Assembly (NCBI RefSeq): GCF_006363815.1
Contig: NZ_RRYT01000003.1
Span: forward strand, 186,001-250,000
Origin: Thermomonospora catenispora
Lineage (GTDB): Bacteria; Actinomycetota; Actinomycetes; Streptosporangiales; Streptosporangiaceae
Reading direction: 5' to 3'
Length of the DNA stretch: 64,000 nt
In this document: positions 54,378 through 63,497 of the stretch, in pieces
Position numbering within the stretch: position 1 is the stretch's first letter
How the letters are laid out: every line of letters starts with the position of its first letter
Translations under genes and position numbers: made by a program
The notes under the pieces: model-generated
Databases searched by the model: none
Seen by the model: the letters and a program-made list of their open reading frames with translations, nothing else
What the model was told of the DNA's origin: nothing

Positions 54378-55604
54378 TCAGCACTTCACCCAGTAGCCTG
54401 GGCCGGTCTGTTTGATGCTGCTGGTCGTGTAGATGTTCCACAGTCCCAGGTACTGGCCGGAGCCGTTGGCGTAGGTGCCGCCGTACAGGACGTGGGCGCG
54501 GCCCGCCACGGTGTGGGCGTAGTTGCTGGCGGTCACGCACTCGGGGGTCGGGTCGGGGCCGGGCGCGGGGGCCGAGCCGGTGAGGGTCCGCACCATGGCG
54601 AGGATGGTCTCGATCTGGGCGCCGCCGTGCTGGGCGTACCGGGTGTCGCCCTGGTAGCCCCACCAGTTCCAGCAGCCGTTCGGGTTGGTCAGGTCGGCGG
54701 TGGGGGCCGCCTGCGGGTACAGCACGATCATGCGGTTGGTGTCGGCGTACTCGTTCAGGTACGCGTAGCGCATGAACGCGTCCCCGAACGAGGGGTACCG
54801 GTAGCCCTGCTTGCAGCCGTGCAGGGCCACCATCAGCCGGCATCGCGCCCCGCTCGCGCAGTCGGGCGGCACGTAGACGAATCCCTCCTGGCCCATGCTG
54901 ATGCCCGAGGCGTTGCCGCCCACCGCATAGTCGTCCTGGTCGAACCGGATCAGCGTGCCGCTCGGCTGGGAGGCGGGCGCGTTCACCGAGGAGCCGAACA
55001 GGTGCGCCAGCATCTGGCCGGGCGGGTCGTCCCCGCAGTCGTTGACGAACGGGGAGGCGGTGGCGGTGCAGCTCACCGGGCCGAGGGGGGAGACCCACGC
55101 GTGGCCCGAGGCGGTCTTGCGGTACGACACCTGCGCCCCGAGGCTCTGGTAGTAGGCGGCCAGGTCGTCGTTGACCGCGCGCACCACCGTCTGGTCGTTC
55201 GACCCGTGGTACAGGTACACCGGGTCGCCGGAGAGGTTCTCCACCGGGTCCACCGCCCCGCCGCTCGCCAGCGCGCGGGTCTCGGAGACCAGCTGGGCGG
55301 GCGTCTTGCGCGGCAGGTACGTCTGCATGCAGGCGTTCAACGCGGTGGTCAGATCGCCCTGGGCGCACCGGTAGGGACCGGCGGAGAAGACGCCCGCGCC
55401 CTGGAACACCCCCGAGTAGGCGACGTGCAGTTGGACGGCCATGTAGCCGCCGGAGGAGACCCCGGAGACATAGACCTCGTCGATGTCGTAAGAGCGCAGG
55501 TCCCCGGGGGTGGGCGGGGGCACCGCGGCCTCGGCGGCGGGGGCCGGGGCCCCGGTGAGGGCGAGCGCGAGCGCGGCGGTCAGCGCGCACAGGCGGAGTC
55601 TCAT
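54378..55604 (-). CDS. Secreted poly(3-hydroxybutyrate) depolymerase-like protein
   Basis: A 408-residue exported alpha/beta hydrolase of the PHB depolymerase type. The signal peptide is LRLCALTAALALALTGAPAP. The nucleophile motif is VSGVSSGGYMAVQLH (Ser of GVSSG), the acid is probably Asp in YHGSNDQTVV and the His is in TASGHAWVSP. A second typical block is LMVALHGCKQGYRYP with FPQTS-like AQHGGAQIE. The last 50 residues (CVTASNYAHTVAGRAHVLYG to the terminal WVKC) form a small Cys-closed domain seen at the end of such enzymes. The ATG overlaps the stop of the upstream esterase gene (ATGA). The substrate may be extracellular PHB or another polyester. Confidence 0.87.
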   Translation of the reverse strand: MRLRLCALTAALALALTGAPAPAAEAAVPPPTPGDLRSYDIDEVYVSGVSSGGYMAVQLHVAYSGVFQGAGVFSAGPYRCAQGDLTTALNACMQTYLPRKTPAQLVSETRALASGGAVDPVENLSGDPVYLYHGSNDQTVVRAVNDDLAAYYQSLGAQVSYRKTASGHAWVSPLGPVSCTATASPFVNDCGDDPPGQMLAHLFGSSVNAPASQPSGTLIRFDQDDYAVGGNASGISMGQEGFVYVPPDCASGARCRLMVALHGCKQGYRYPSFGDAFMRYAYLNEYADTNRMIVLYPQAAPTADLTNPNGCWNWWGYQGDTRYAQHGGAQIETILAMVRTLTGSAPAPGPDPTPECVTASNYAHTVAGRAHVLYGGTYANGSGQYLGLWNIYTTSSIKQTGPGYWVKC

Positions 55605-56923
55605 CGGCGACCTCCGTTCAGCGGGCAGGTGGTGACCACGTCGCCGGCCGGGCGGGGCAGCGTGGCCGAGGGGGGCGGGGCGTCGCCCCGCACGGTCCAG
55701 GCCTCCAGGGCGTCGAAGGCGCTGTGGTAGCAGGGCAGCAACGGGCGCAGCCGGTCGGGGAACGCGTCGTACAGCCCATCGGTGTGGTTGCCGTCCTCGA
55801 TCCGGTAGTAGCGGTGCAGCGCCGAGCGGCCCTGCCGGCGGATCATCTCCGCGTAGCGGTCGGAGGCGGCGTCGATCGGCAGCAGCGCGTCCAGCGTCCC
55901 GTGGATCGTGATCATCGGACGGCCGATCCGGCCGGTGAGGGAGATCTTCCGCACCGCCTGGTGGACCCGGCGGGGACGGGAGGCGTAGTCGTAGTCGGCG
56001 TCGCATCGCGGGGTGCCCGGCGAGCAGTAGGGGATCCCCGCCTGCAGGTCGCCGTCGTAGTCGGGGTCGAGCTCCTCCCGGTAGATCCGCTGCGTCAGAT
56101 CCCAGTACACCTGCTCGTGGTAGGGCCACAGGAACGACGAGGCGGCCGGATACACCTTCTCCGGCGAGCCGCGCAGCACGGTCGGCAGGAAGGTGAGCAG
56201 GTTGGGCCCCTCGTCGGTCCACAGGGCGCCCCCCCAGTCGATGCCGCCGGTGTACAGCTCGGGGTGCCTCTCCAGCTGCCGGCGCACCAGGTAGCCGCCG
56301 TTGGAGACGCCCACCGCGTAAGTCCGGCTCGGCGGCCTTCCGTAGCGCTGCTCGACGACCTTCCGGGCGGCCTTGGTGAGCTGGGTCAGCCGGAAGTGCC
56401 ACTCGGCGATGGCGTCGCCGGGCCGGCGGCCGTCGGCGTAGAACTCCGTCCCGCTGTTGCCCTTGTCGGTCGCCGCGTAGGCGTACCCCTTGGCCAGCGC
56501 CCGGTCGGCGATGGTGAAGTCGTTGGCGTACTGCCGCCGGTTGCCCGGGCTGCCCGCCACCACCAGCCCGCCGTTCCACCGCTTCGGCAGCCGGATCACG
56601 AACTGGCTGTCGTGGTTCCAGCCGTGGTGGGTGTTGAACGTGGAATCGTCCGGGAAGTAGCCGTCGATCTGGATGCCGGGCACCCCGCCGGGGTTGCGCG
56701 CCCCGGACGGGTGCAGCCCGGCGTAGTCGGCGGGGACGGTGTGGCCGGAGACGACGGTCCCGGCGGTGGTCAGGTCCTCCAGGCAGGCGATGACCTGATG
56801 CTCGGCGCCCGGGACCTTGAGCCGAGATGAGGGCGGACAGGGGTCGGCGGCCGCGGGGCCGGCCGGGACGATCGCCGCGCCGCCGGCCAGTGCGGCCGCC
56901 AGAAGAGTTCGGATGATCGGCAT
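55601..56923 (-). CDS. Secreted alpha/beta hydrolase (tannase/feruloyl esterase or 3HB-oligomer hydrolase-like)
   Basis: A 440-residue exported hydrolase. The signal peptide is MPIIRTLLAAALAGGAAIVP with AAADP at the cleavage site. The nucleophile elbow is YAVGVSNGGYLVRRQLE (GVSNGG), with an acid in ITIHGTLDALLPI and a His in IEDGNHTDGLYDAFP, making a full Ser-Asp-His set. The ATKGNSGTEFY-like and GGIDWGGALW segments recall tannase/feruloyl-esterase-type enzymes. Operon context with a PHB-depolymerase-like gene makes hydroxyalkanoate oligomers a plausible substrate; I cannot decide between the two. The start ATG 56923 has a GGAGGAGG site that lies in the loop of a perfect inverted repeat. Confidence 0.82.
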   Translation of the reverse strand: MPIIRTLLAAALAGGAAIVPAGPAAADPCPPSSRLKVPGAEHQVIACLEDLTTAGTVVSGHTVPADYAGLHPSGARNPGGVPGIQIDGYFPDDSTFNTHHGWNHDSQFVIRLPKRWNGGLVVAGSPGNRRQYANDFTIADRALAKGYAYAATDKGNSGTEFYADGRRPGDAIAEWHFRLTQLTKAARKVVEQRYGRPPSRTYAVGVSNGGYLVRRQLERHPELYTGGIDWGGALWTDEGPNLLTFLPTVLRGSPEKVYPAASSFLWPYHEQVYWDLTQRIYREELDPDYDGDLQAGIPYCSPGTPRCDADYDYASRPRRVHQAVRKISLTGRIGRPMITIHGTLDALLPIDAASDRYAEMIRRQGRSALHRYYRIEDGNHTDGLYDAFPDRLRPLLPCYHSAFDALEAWTVRGDAPPPSATLPRPAGDVVTTCPLNGGRR

Positions 56924-56955
56924 CGAGCCTCCTCCAGGGTGGATGCCGATCATCC
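56911..56955 (-). promoter_or_regulatory. 14-bp inverted repeat around the esterase ribosome site
   Basis: Arms GGATGATCGGCATC (56911-56924) and GATGCCGATCATCC (56942-56955) are perfectly complementary. In the minus-strand transcript the 17-base loop contains GGAGGAGG and the start codon lies in the second arm, so folding would hide the ATG. It may be a translational switch or an operator. Confidence 0.6.
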
Positions 56956-57385
56956 TGAGCGGCCGCTGTGGCCCGTGCCACGTCGCGGCGGCACACATTC
57001 GCCGCGGCGCGCGTGTGTCCCGCCGCCACGGCGCGCCGAACGCGCCGGCTCCCGGCGGCCCGGGCCCGACGGGGCGGGCCGGGTCGGCCGGCCGCCGCGC
57101 GGCGCCGCGCCTCGAGGGTCCGGCCGGCCCTCCCGCCCGCGCGCCGTCCGACCGGGGGTGGGGGATCGGGCCATGGGAGGCGGCCGGCTCATGTGTCCGG
57201 CGGACATGAGGCCCGTGCACCCGGCGCGATGTCGAATGCCCACACAGCTTCCGTCTGGTTTGTGGGGTTGTCCGACATGGTGGGCGCCGTTCGCGGTTGC
57301 CATAGTGTCCCGCGTCACAACGACCGATGTGGGCCGGATCACCCGGATTGGGCCTGCGTCGTCCACCTTGAGGAGGTCCAGGACC
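56956..57385. other. Divergent promoter region with two small dyads
   Basis: No gene is seen in these 430 bases between the esterase and livG-like genes. Two dyads could be regulator sites for the importer operon: TGTCCG-G-CGGACA at 57194-57206 and CCCACA...TGTGGG at 57239-57266. The region 57280-57385 is less GC-rich and probably holds the livG promoter. Confidence 0.35.
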
Positions 57386-58144
57386 GTGACTGGTGCCATT
57401 TTGACGGCGCGGGGTCTGGTCAAGGAGTTCCGCGGCTTCCGCGCCGTCGACGGCGTCGACCTGGACGTCGCCGAGGGCAGCGTGCACGCCCTGGTCGGCC
57501 CCAACGGGGCCGGCAAGACCACGCTGTTCAACCTGCTCACCGGCTTCCTGCCGCCCACCGCGGGCACCATCGCGCTGGCCGGCCGGGAGCTGACCGGACG
57601 CCGCCCCGAGCAGGTCGCCCGCGCCGGACTGGCCAGGTCGTTCCAGATCACCAGCCTGTTCCCCGAGCAGACCGTGCGGCGGCACCTGGAGCTGGCGCTG
57701 GCCGGGCCGACCGGGCTGGGCTGGCGGTTCTGGCGGTCGGACAAGGCGCTGGCGGCGTTCTCCGCGCGCGCCGACGAGCTGCTCGACCAGGTCGGGCTGC
57801 TGGAGTTCGCCGACCGGCCCGCCGGCACCCTCGCCTACGGCCGCAAACGGGCGCTGGAGCTGGCCCTCGCGCTGTCCCTGGACCCCAAGGTCCTGCTGCT
57901 GGACGAACCCACCGCCGGGATGGGCGCCGAGGACGTGGACCGCACCGTGGAGCTGATCCGCCGGGTCCGCGCGGGCCGGACGGTGGTGATGGTCGAGCAC
58001 AACATGTCCGTGGTCTCCAGCCTCGCCGACCGGGTCACCGTCCTGCAGTCCGGACGGGTGCTGGTCGAGGGCCCCTACGCCCAGATCCGCCACGACCCTC
58101 GCGTGATCACCGCCTATCTGGGAGACGCCGATGCTCACCGTTGA
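57386..58144 (+). CDS. livG: Branched-chain amino acid-type ABC importer ATPase LivG
   Basis: A 252-residue ATPase of the LivG branch of HAAT importers. Walker A GPNGAGKTT, the LivG-typical FQITSLFPEQTVRRHL Q-loop region, a signature that reads LAYGRKRALELA (as in LivG, not LSGGQ), Walker B VLLLDEPTAGMG and switch His in VMVEHNMSVV. GTG 57386 follows an AGGAGG site. It is the first gene of a five-gene operon (G-F-binding protein-H-M). The next gene overlaps by 14 bases. Substrate is not readable from the ATPase. Confidence 0.92.
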   Translation: MTGAILTARGLVKEFRGFRAVDGVDLDVAEGSVHALVGPNGAGKTTLFNLLTGFLPPTAGTIALAGRELTGRRPEQVARAGLARSFQITSLFPEQTVRRHLELALAGPTGLGWRFWRSDKALAAFSARADELLDQVGLLEFADRPAGTLAYGRKRALELALALSLDPKVLLLDEPTAGMGAEDVDRTVELIRRVRAGRTVVMVEHNMSVVSSLADRVTVLQSGRVLVEGPYAQIRHDPRVITAYLGDADAHR

Positions 58145-58823
58145 GAACCTGTCCGCCTGGTACGGCGAGGCCCAGGTGCTGCGGGAGGTGTCGCTCCAGG
58201 TCGCCGAGGGCGAGATCGTCACCCTGGTCGGCCGCAACGGGGCCGGCAAGACCACCCTGCTGCGCTGCGTCATGGGCCTGCATGCCCGCGTCGGCGGCGC
58301 GATGTCGCTGCGCGGCGCCGACCTGACCGCCCTGCCCCCGCACCGCAGGGCCCGGCTCGGCATCGGCTGGGTGCCCGACGACCGCGGCGTCTACGCCACC
58401 CTCTCGGTCGAGGAGAACCTCTTGCTGCCGCCCGTCACCGGGCCCGAGCCGTGGTCGATGGAGGAGATCTACGCGGCGTTCCCCCGGCTCAAGGAGCGCC
58501 GCCGATCCCCGGGGACCCGGCTGTCCGGCGGCGAGCAGCAGATGCTCGCCATGGCGCGGGTGCTGCGCACCGGTTCCCGGCTGCTGCTGTGCGACGAGCC
58601 CACCGAAGGGCTGGCGCCCGTGATCGTCGAGCAGATCGGCGACATCCTGCGGCAGGTCAAGGACCGCGGCGTCACCGTCCTGCTGGTCGAGCAGAACGTG
58701 CACTTCGCCGCCTCCGTCGCCGACCGCCACTACCTGCTGGCCGAGGGCCGCGTCGTCGACGCGCTCGACAACGCCGAGGTCCGCGCCCGCCAAGACGAAC
58801 TCCTCGAACACCTCGGAATCTGA
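58131..58823 (+). CDS. livF: Branched-chain amino acid-type ABC importer ATPase LivF
   Basis: A 230-residue ATPase of the LivF branch. Walker A GRNGAGKTT, GIGWVPDDRGVYATLSVEEN (the LivF-typical segment around the Q-loop), signature LSGGEQQMLAMARVL, Walker B LLLCDEPTEGLAP and a final QRNVHF-like VEQNVHFAASVADR. Its ATG lies inside the end of livG, so translation is coupled. It pairs with LivG on the LivH/LivM permeases. Confidence 0.93.
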   Translation: MLTVENLSAWYGEAQVLREVSLQVAEGEIVTLVGRNGAGKTTLLRCVMGLHARVGGAMSLRGADLTALPPHRRARLGIGWVPDDRGVYATLSVEENLLLPPVTGPEPWSMEEIYAAFPRLKERRRSPGTRLSGGEQQMLAMARVLRTGSRLLLCDEPTEGLAPVIVEQIGDILRQVKDRGVTVLLVEQNVHFAASVADRHYLLAEGRVVDALDNAEVRARQDELLEHLGI

Positions 58824-58841
58824 CCCATGTGGGAGATGAAG

Positions 58842-60080
58842 ATGAAGGCAAAGGGGCTGTCCATCGCCGTCGTCACCGCCGGCGCCCTCCTGGCCGGCTG
58901 CGGCGGCGGTCCCGGCGGGGGCGGGGGGAAGATCAGCGACGGCGGCGTCACGCTGGCCGTGCTCAACGACCAGAGCGCGGTCTACGCCGACCTGTCCGGC
59001 AAGAACAGCGTGACCGCGGTGGAGATGGCGGTCGCCGACTACAAGGCCAAGTACGGCGACAAGGCGGTGGCCGACAAGATCGAGGTGATCTCGGCCGACC
59101 ATCAGAACAAGCCGGACCTGGCCAACTCCAAGGCCCAGGAGCTGTACGACCGGCGGCGCGCCGACGTGATCTTGGACGTGCCGTCCTCGGCCGCCGCGCT
59201 GGCCGTCGCCACCCAGGCCAAGGCCAAGAAGAAGATCTTCATCGACATCGGCGCGGCGACCACCGAGCTGGAAGGCAAGCAGTGCAATAAGTACACCTTC
59301 CACTACGGCTACAACACCTACATGCTGGCCAACGGCACCGGCAGCACGGTCACCGCCGACGGGGCCAAGACCTGGTACATCGTCTACCCGGACTACGCGT
59401 TCGGGCAGGACATGAACAAGAGCTTCACCGCCGCCATCCAGAAGGCCGGCGGGACCGTGGTGCGCAGCGACCCCACGCCGTTCCCCAACGACAACTTCTC
59501 CACGTTCCTGCTCAAGGCCCCGAACCTGAACCCCAAGCCGCAGGTCCTGGGCACCATGCAGGCCGGCGGCGACCTGGTCAACCTGGTCAAGCAGTACAAC
59601 GAGTACAAGCTCCAGGACAAGGGCATCGACCTGGCGGTCGGGCTGATGTTCATCACCGACATCCACTCGCTCGGCCCCGACGCGCTGGCCGGCACCACGT
59701 TCACCGACCCCTGGTACTGGAACGCCAACCAGCAGAACCGGGCCTGGGCCGACAAGTTCATGGCCAAGACCGGCACGCGGCCGTCGTTCGCGCACGCCGC
59801 CAACTACTCGGCCGCCCTGCAGTACCTGGAGGCCGTGCAGCGGGCCGGCACCGACGACGCCGACGCGGTGGTCAAGGAGCTGGAGGGCCACACCTTCAAC
59901 GACGTGTTCGCCGACAACGCCACGATCCGCGCCGAGGACCACCTGCTGCTGCACGACGTGGAGCTCGCCCAGGTCAAGCCGTCCTCCGAGGTCAAGGAGC
60001 CCTGGGACTACGAGAAGATCCTCAAGACCATCCCGGCCGAGCAGGCGTTCCAGCCGGCGGACGGAAGCTGCAGGCTCTGA
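58842..60080 (+). CDS. HAAT-family substrate-binding lipoprotein
   Basis: A 412-residue type I periplasmic-binding-like lipoprotein. I chose ATG 58842 because GGGAG sits six bases upstream; ATGs at 58827 and 58836 are in frame. The lipobox is ALLAGC (Cys 20), followed by a Gly-rich linker. Domain features: VTLAVLNDQSAVYADLSGKN at the N-lobe, ADVILDVPSSAAALAVATQA, WYIVYPDYAFGQDMNKSFTA and a late FAHAANYSAALQYLEAVQRA. The related proteins bind branched-chain or other amino acids, amides, urea or aromatic acids; the ligand cannot be told here. Confidence 0.9.
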   Translation: MKAKGLSIAVVTAGALLAGCGGGPGGGGGKISDGGVTLAVLNDQSAVYADLSGKNSVTAVEMAVADYKAKYGDKAVADKIEVISADHQNKPDLANSKAQELYDRRRADVILDVPSSAAALAVATQAKAKKKIFIDIGAATTELEGKQCNKYTFHYGYNTYMLANGTGSTVTADGAKTWYIVYPDYAFGQDMNKSFTAAIQKAGGTVVRSDPTPFPNDNFSTFLLKAPNLNPKPQVLGTMQAGGDLVNLVKQYNEYKLQDKGIDLAVGLMFITDIHSLGPDALAGTTFTDPWYWNANQQNRAWADKFMAKTGTRPSFAHAANYSAALQYLEAVQRAGTDDADAVVKELEGHTFNDVFADNATIRAEDHLLLHDVELAQVKPSSEVKEPWDYEKILKTIPAEQAFQPADGSCRL

Positions 60081-60943
60081 TGATCGAGCAGGCGTTCAAC
60101 GGCCTGGTGGGCGGGGCGTTCTACGCCCTGCTCGCCCTCGGCCTGGCGGTCATCTTCGGGATGCTGGGCGTGGTCAACTTCGCCCACGGCGCCTTCTACA
60201 TGCTCGGCGCGTTCGGCGCGTTCATCCTGCTGGACTCGTTCGGGATCGGGTTCTGGGCGGCCCTGGTGATCGTGCCGGTGCTGCTCGGGCTGGTCGGCAT
60301 GGCGCTGGAGCGGCTGCTGATCCGGCGGCTGTCGGGACTGGACCCGCTGTATGGGTTCCTGCTGACGTTCGGGCTGGCGCTGATCCTGCAGGACCTGGTC
60401 AGGCGGCAGTACGGGGTGCAGTCCCAGCAGTACGCCCGGCCGGAGCTGCTCGGCGGCACGCTGAACCTGGGGCTGTTCGACTACCCCGCCTACCAGGTGT
60501 TCGTGCTGGCGCTGTCGGCGGTGGTGTGCGGGGCGGTGTGGCTGCTGCTGACCCGCACCAAGATCGGCATGATCGTCCGGGCGTCCACCGAGAAGCCCGA
60601 ACTGACCCGGGCGCTGGGCATCGACGTGTCGCGCTGGGTGACCCCGGTGTTCGGGTTCGGGATCGCGCTGGCGGGCCTGGCCGGGGTGCTGGCCGCCCCC
60701 ATGCGGGCGATCAACCCGCTGATGGGCGGTGACCTGATCATCGTGGTGTTCGCGGTCGTGGTGATCGGCGGGCTGGGCTCGGTGTTCGGGTCGGTGGCGG
60801 CCGGGTTCCTCATCGGGCTGGTCTCGGCGCTGGGCAACCTGTACGTCCCGGCGCTGTCGCAGACGCTGGTGTTCATCCTGATGGCGGCCGTGCTGCTGTG
60901 GCGCCCGGCCGGCCTGTTCGGACGGCAGGAGGGACTCACATGA
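60080..60943 (+). CDS. livH: Branched-chain amino acid-type ABC permease LivH
   Basis: A 287-residue LivH-type inner-membrane permease with about eight helices. Typical elements: LVGGAFYALLALGLAVIFGM then LGVVNFAHGAFYMLGAF at the N-terminus, and the EAA-like ASTEKPELTRALGIDVSRWV cytoplasmic loop that docks the ATPases. VVVIGGLGSVFGSVAAGFLIG is the usual late segment. The start ATG overlaps the previous stop by one base (TGATG). Forms a heterodimer with LivM. Confidence 0.93.
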   Translation: MIEQAFNGLVGGAFYALLALGLAVIFGMLGVVNFAHGAFYMLGAFGAFILLDSFGIGFWAALVIVPVLLGLVGMALERLLIRRLSGLDPLYGFLLTFGLALILQDLVRRQYGVQSQQYARPELLGGTLNLGLFDYPAYQVFVLALSAVVCGAVWLLLTRTKIGMIVRASTEKPELTRALGIDVSRWVTPVFGFGIALAGLAGVLAAPMRAINPLMGGDLIIVVFAVVVIGGLGSVFGSVAAGFLIGLVSALGNLYVPALSQTLVFILMAAVLLWRPAGLFGRQEGLT

Positions 60944-61968
60944 TCATCCGTCTGCTGGCCCGGCGGCCGGTCGCGGCGGGGATCGGGCTGATCGCCGCGC
61001 TGGCGCTGCCGTGGCTGATCTACCCGCCGGTGGCGATGGACATCATGGCGTGGGCGCTGCTGGCGGTGGCGGTGGACCTGCTGCTGGGATACGGCGGGCT
61101 GCTGTCGTTCGGCCACGCCGCGTTCTGGGGGACCTCGGCCTACACCACTGGGCTGATCGCGCTGCACACCGGGCTGCCGTTCCCGGTGGCGATCGTGGGC
61201 GGGGCGCTGGCGGCGGCGGCGCTGGCGGTGCCGATCGGCTACCTGTCGGTGCGGCTGAGCGGCATCTACTTCGCCATGGTGACGCTGGCGTTCGCCCAGA
61301 TGATCTACTTCATCGTCAACCAGTGGCGGGATGTGACCGGCGGGGAGAACGGGCTGCAGGGGGTGCCCAGGGAGCTGCTGGGGGCGGACCTGTCGGACCC
61401 GTTCTACTTCTACTACGCGGGCCTCCCGTTCGTGCTGCTGGGCCTGTGGGCGGCCTGGCGGATCGTGCGCAGCCCCTTCGGGCAGGTGCTGGTGTCGATC
61501 CGCGACAACCCCTCTCGGGCGCGGGCGCTGGGCTATCCGGTGGACCGCTACCGGCTGCTGGCGTTCGTGCTGTCGGCGGCGTTGGCCGGGTTGGGCGGCG
61601 GGGTGTTCGCCATCAGCCACGGCTTCGCCTCGCTGCACGACGTGTACTGGACCACCTCCGGGCAGGCGGTGATGATGGTCATCCTCGGCGGGATCGGCAC
61701 CCTGTGGGGCGCGGTGCTGGGCGCGGCCGTGATCGTCACGCTGAACGACTATCTGGCCACCGCCGGGTTCGAGGAGACCGGCATCGTCACCGGCGCCATC
61801 TTCGTGCTGATCGTGCTGCTGTTCCGCAAGGGCCTGTGGGGCACCGGCCGCGATCTGCTGACGGCCGCGCGCGCCCGGCGCGCCCGGCCCGCGGAGTCCG
61901 GGGAGGACCGGAAGGTCGAGGTCGCGACGGAGCGCCCTGCGGCGGTCGCCGAGCGCTCCGGCGGGTGA
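60940..61968 (+). CDS. livM: Branched-chain amino acid-type ABC permease LivM
   Basis: A 342-residue LivM-type permease. It shows LLGYGGLLSFGHAAFWGTSA, SGIYFAMVTLAFAQMIYFIV and the cytoplasmic ATPase-docking loop QVLVSIRDNPSRARALGYPV. The late MMVILGGIGTLWGAVLGAAV is family-typical. A charged tail of about 35 residues follows the last helix. The ATG at 60940 overlaps the livH stop (ATGA). Last gene of the operon; the convergent glutamate dehydrogenase gene ends 63 bases further on. Confidence 0.93.
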   Translation: MIIRLLARRPVAAGIGLIAALALPWLIYPPVAMDIMAWALLAVAVDLLLGYGGLLSFGHAAFWGTSAYTTGLIALHTGLPFPVAIVGGALAAAALAVPIGYLSVRLSGIYFAMVTLAFAQMIYFIVNQWRDVTGGENGLQGVPRELLGADLSDPFYFYYAGLPFVLLGLWAAWRIVRSPFGQVLVSIRDNPSRARALGYPVDRYRLLAFVLSAALAGLGGGVFAISHGFASLHDVYWTTSGQAVMMVILGGIGTLWGAVLGAAVIVTLNDYLATAGFEETGIVTGAIFVLIVLLFRKGLWGTGRDLLTAARARRARPAESGEDRKVEVATERPAAVAERSGG

Positions 61969-62031
61969 GGGCGCCCGCCGCCGGATCGGGTCGGCGGGCC
62001 CGCGCCCGCCGACCTCGTCGGCGTCGCGCGG

Positions 62032-63408
<1,377 letters not shown>

Positions 63409-63497
63409 CTAGTTGCGTCTCCTCACAACCTGGCAATGACGAGGTGAGGAGGGGCCAAAGGCGACAAACGGGCGAGACGGACCTCATCGGGTTGTGG

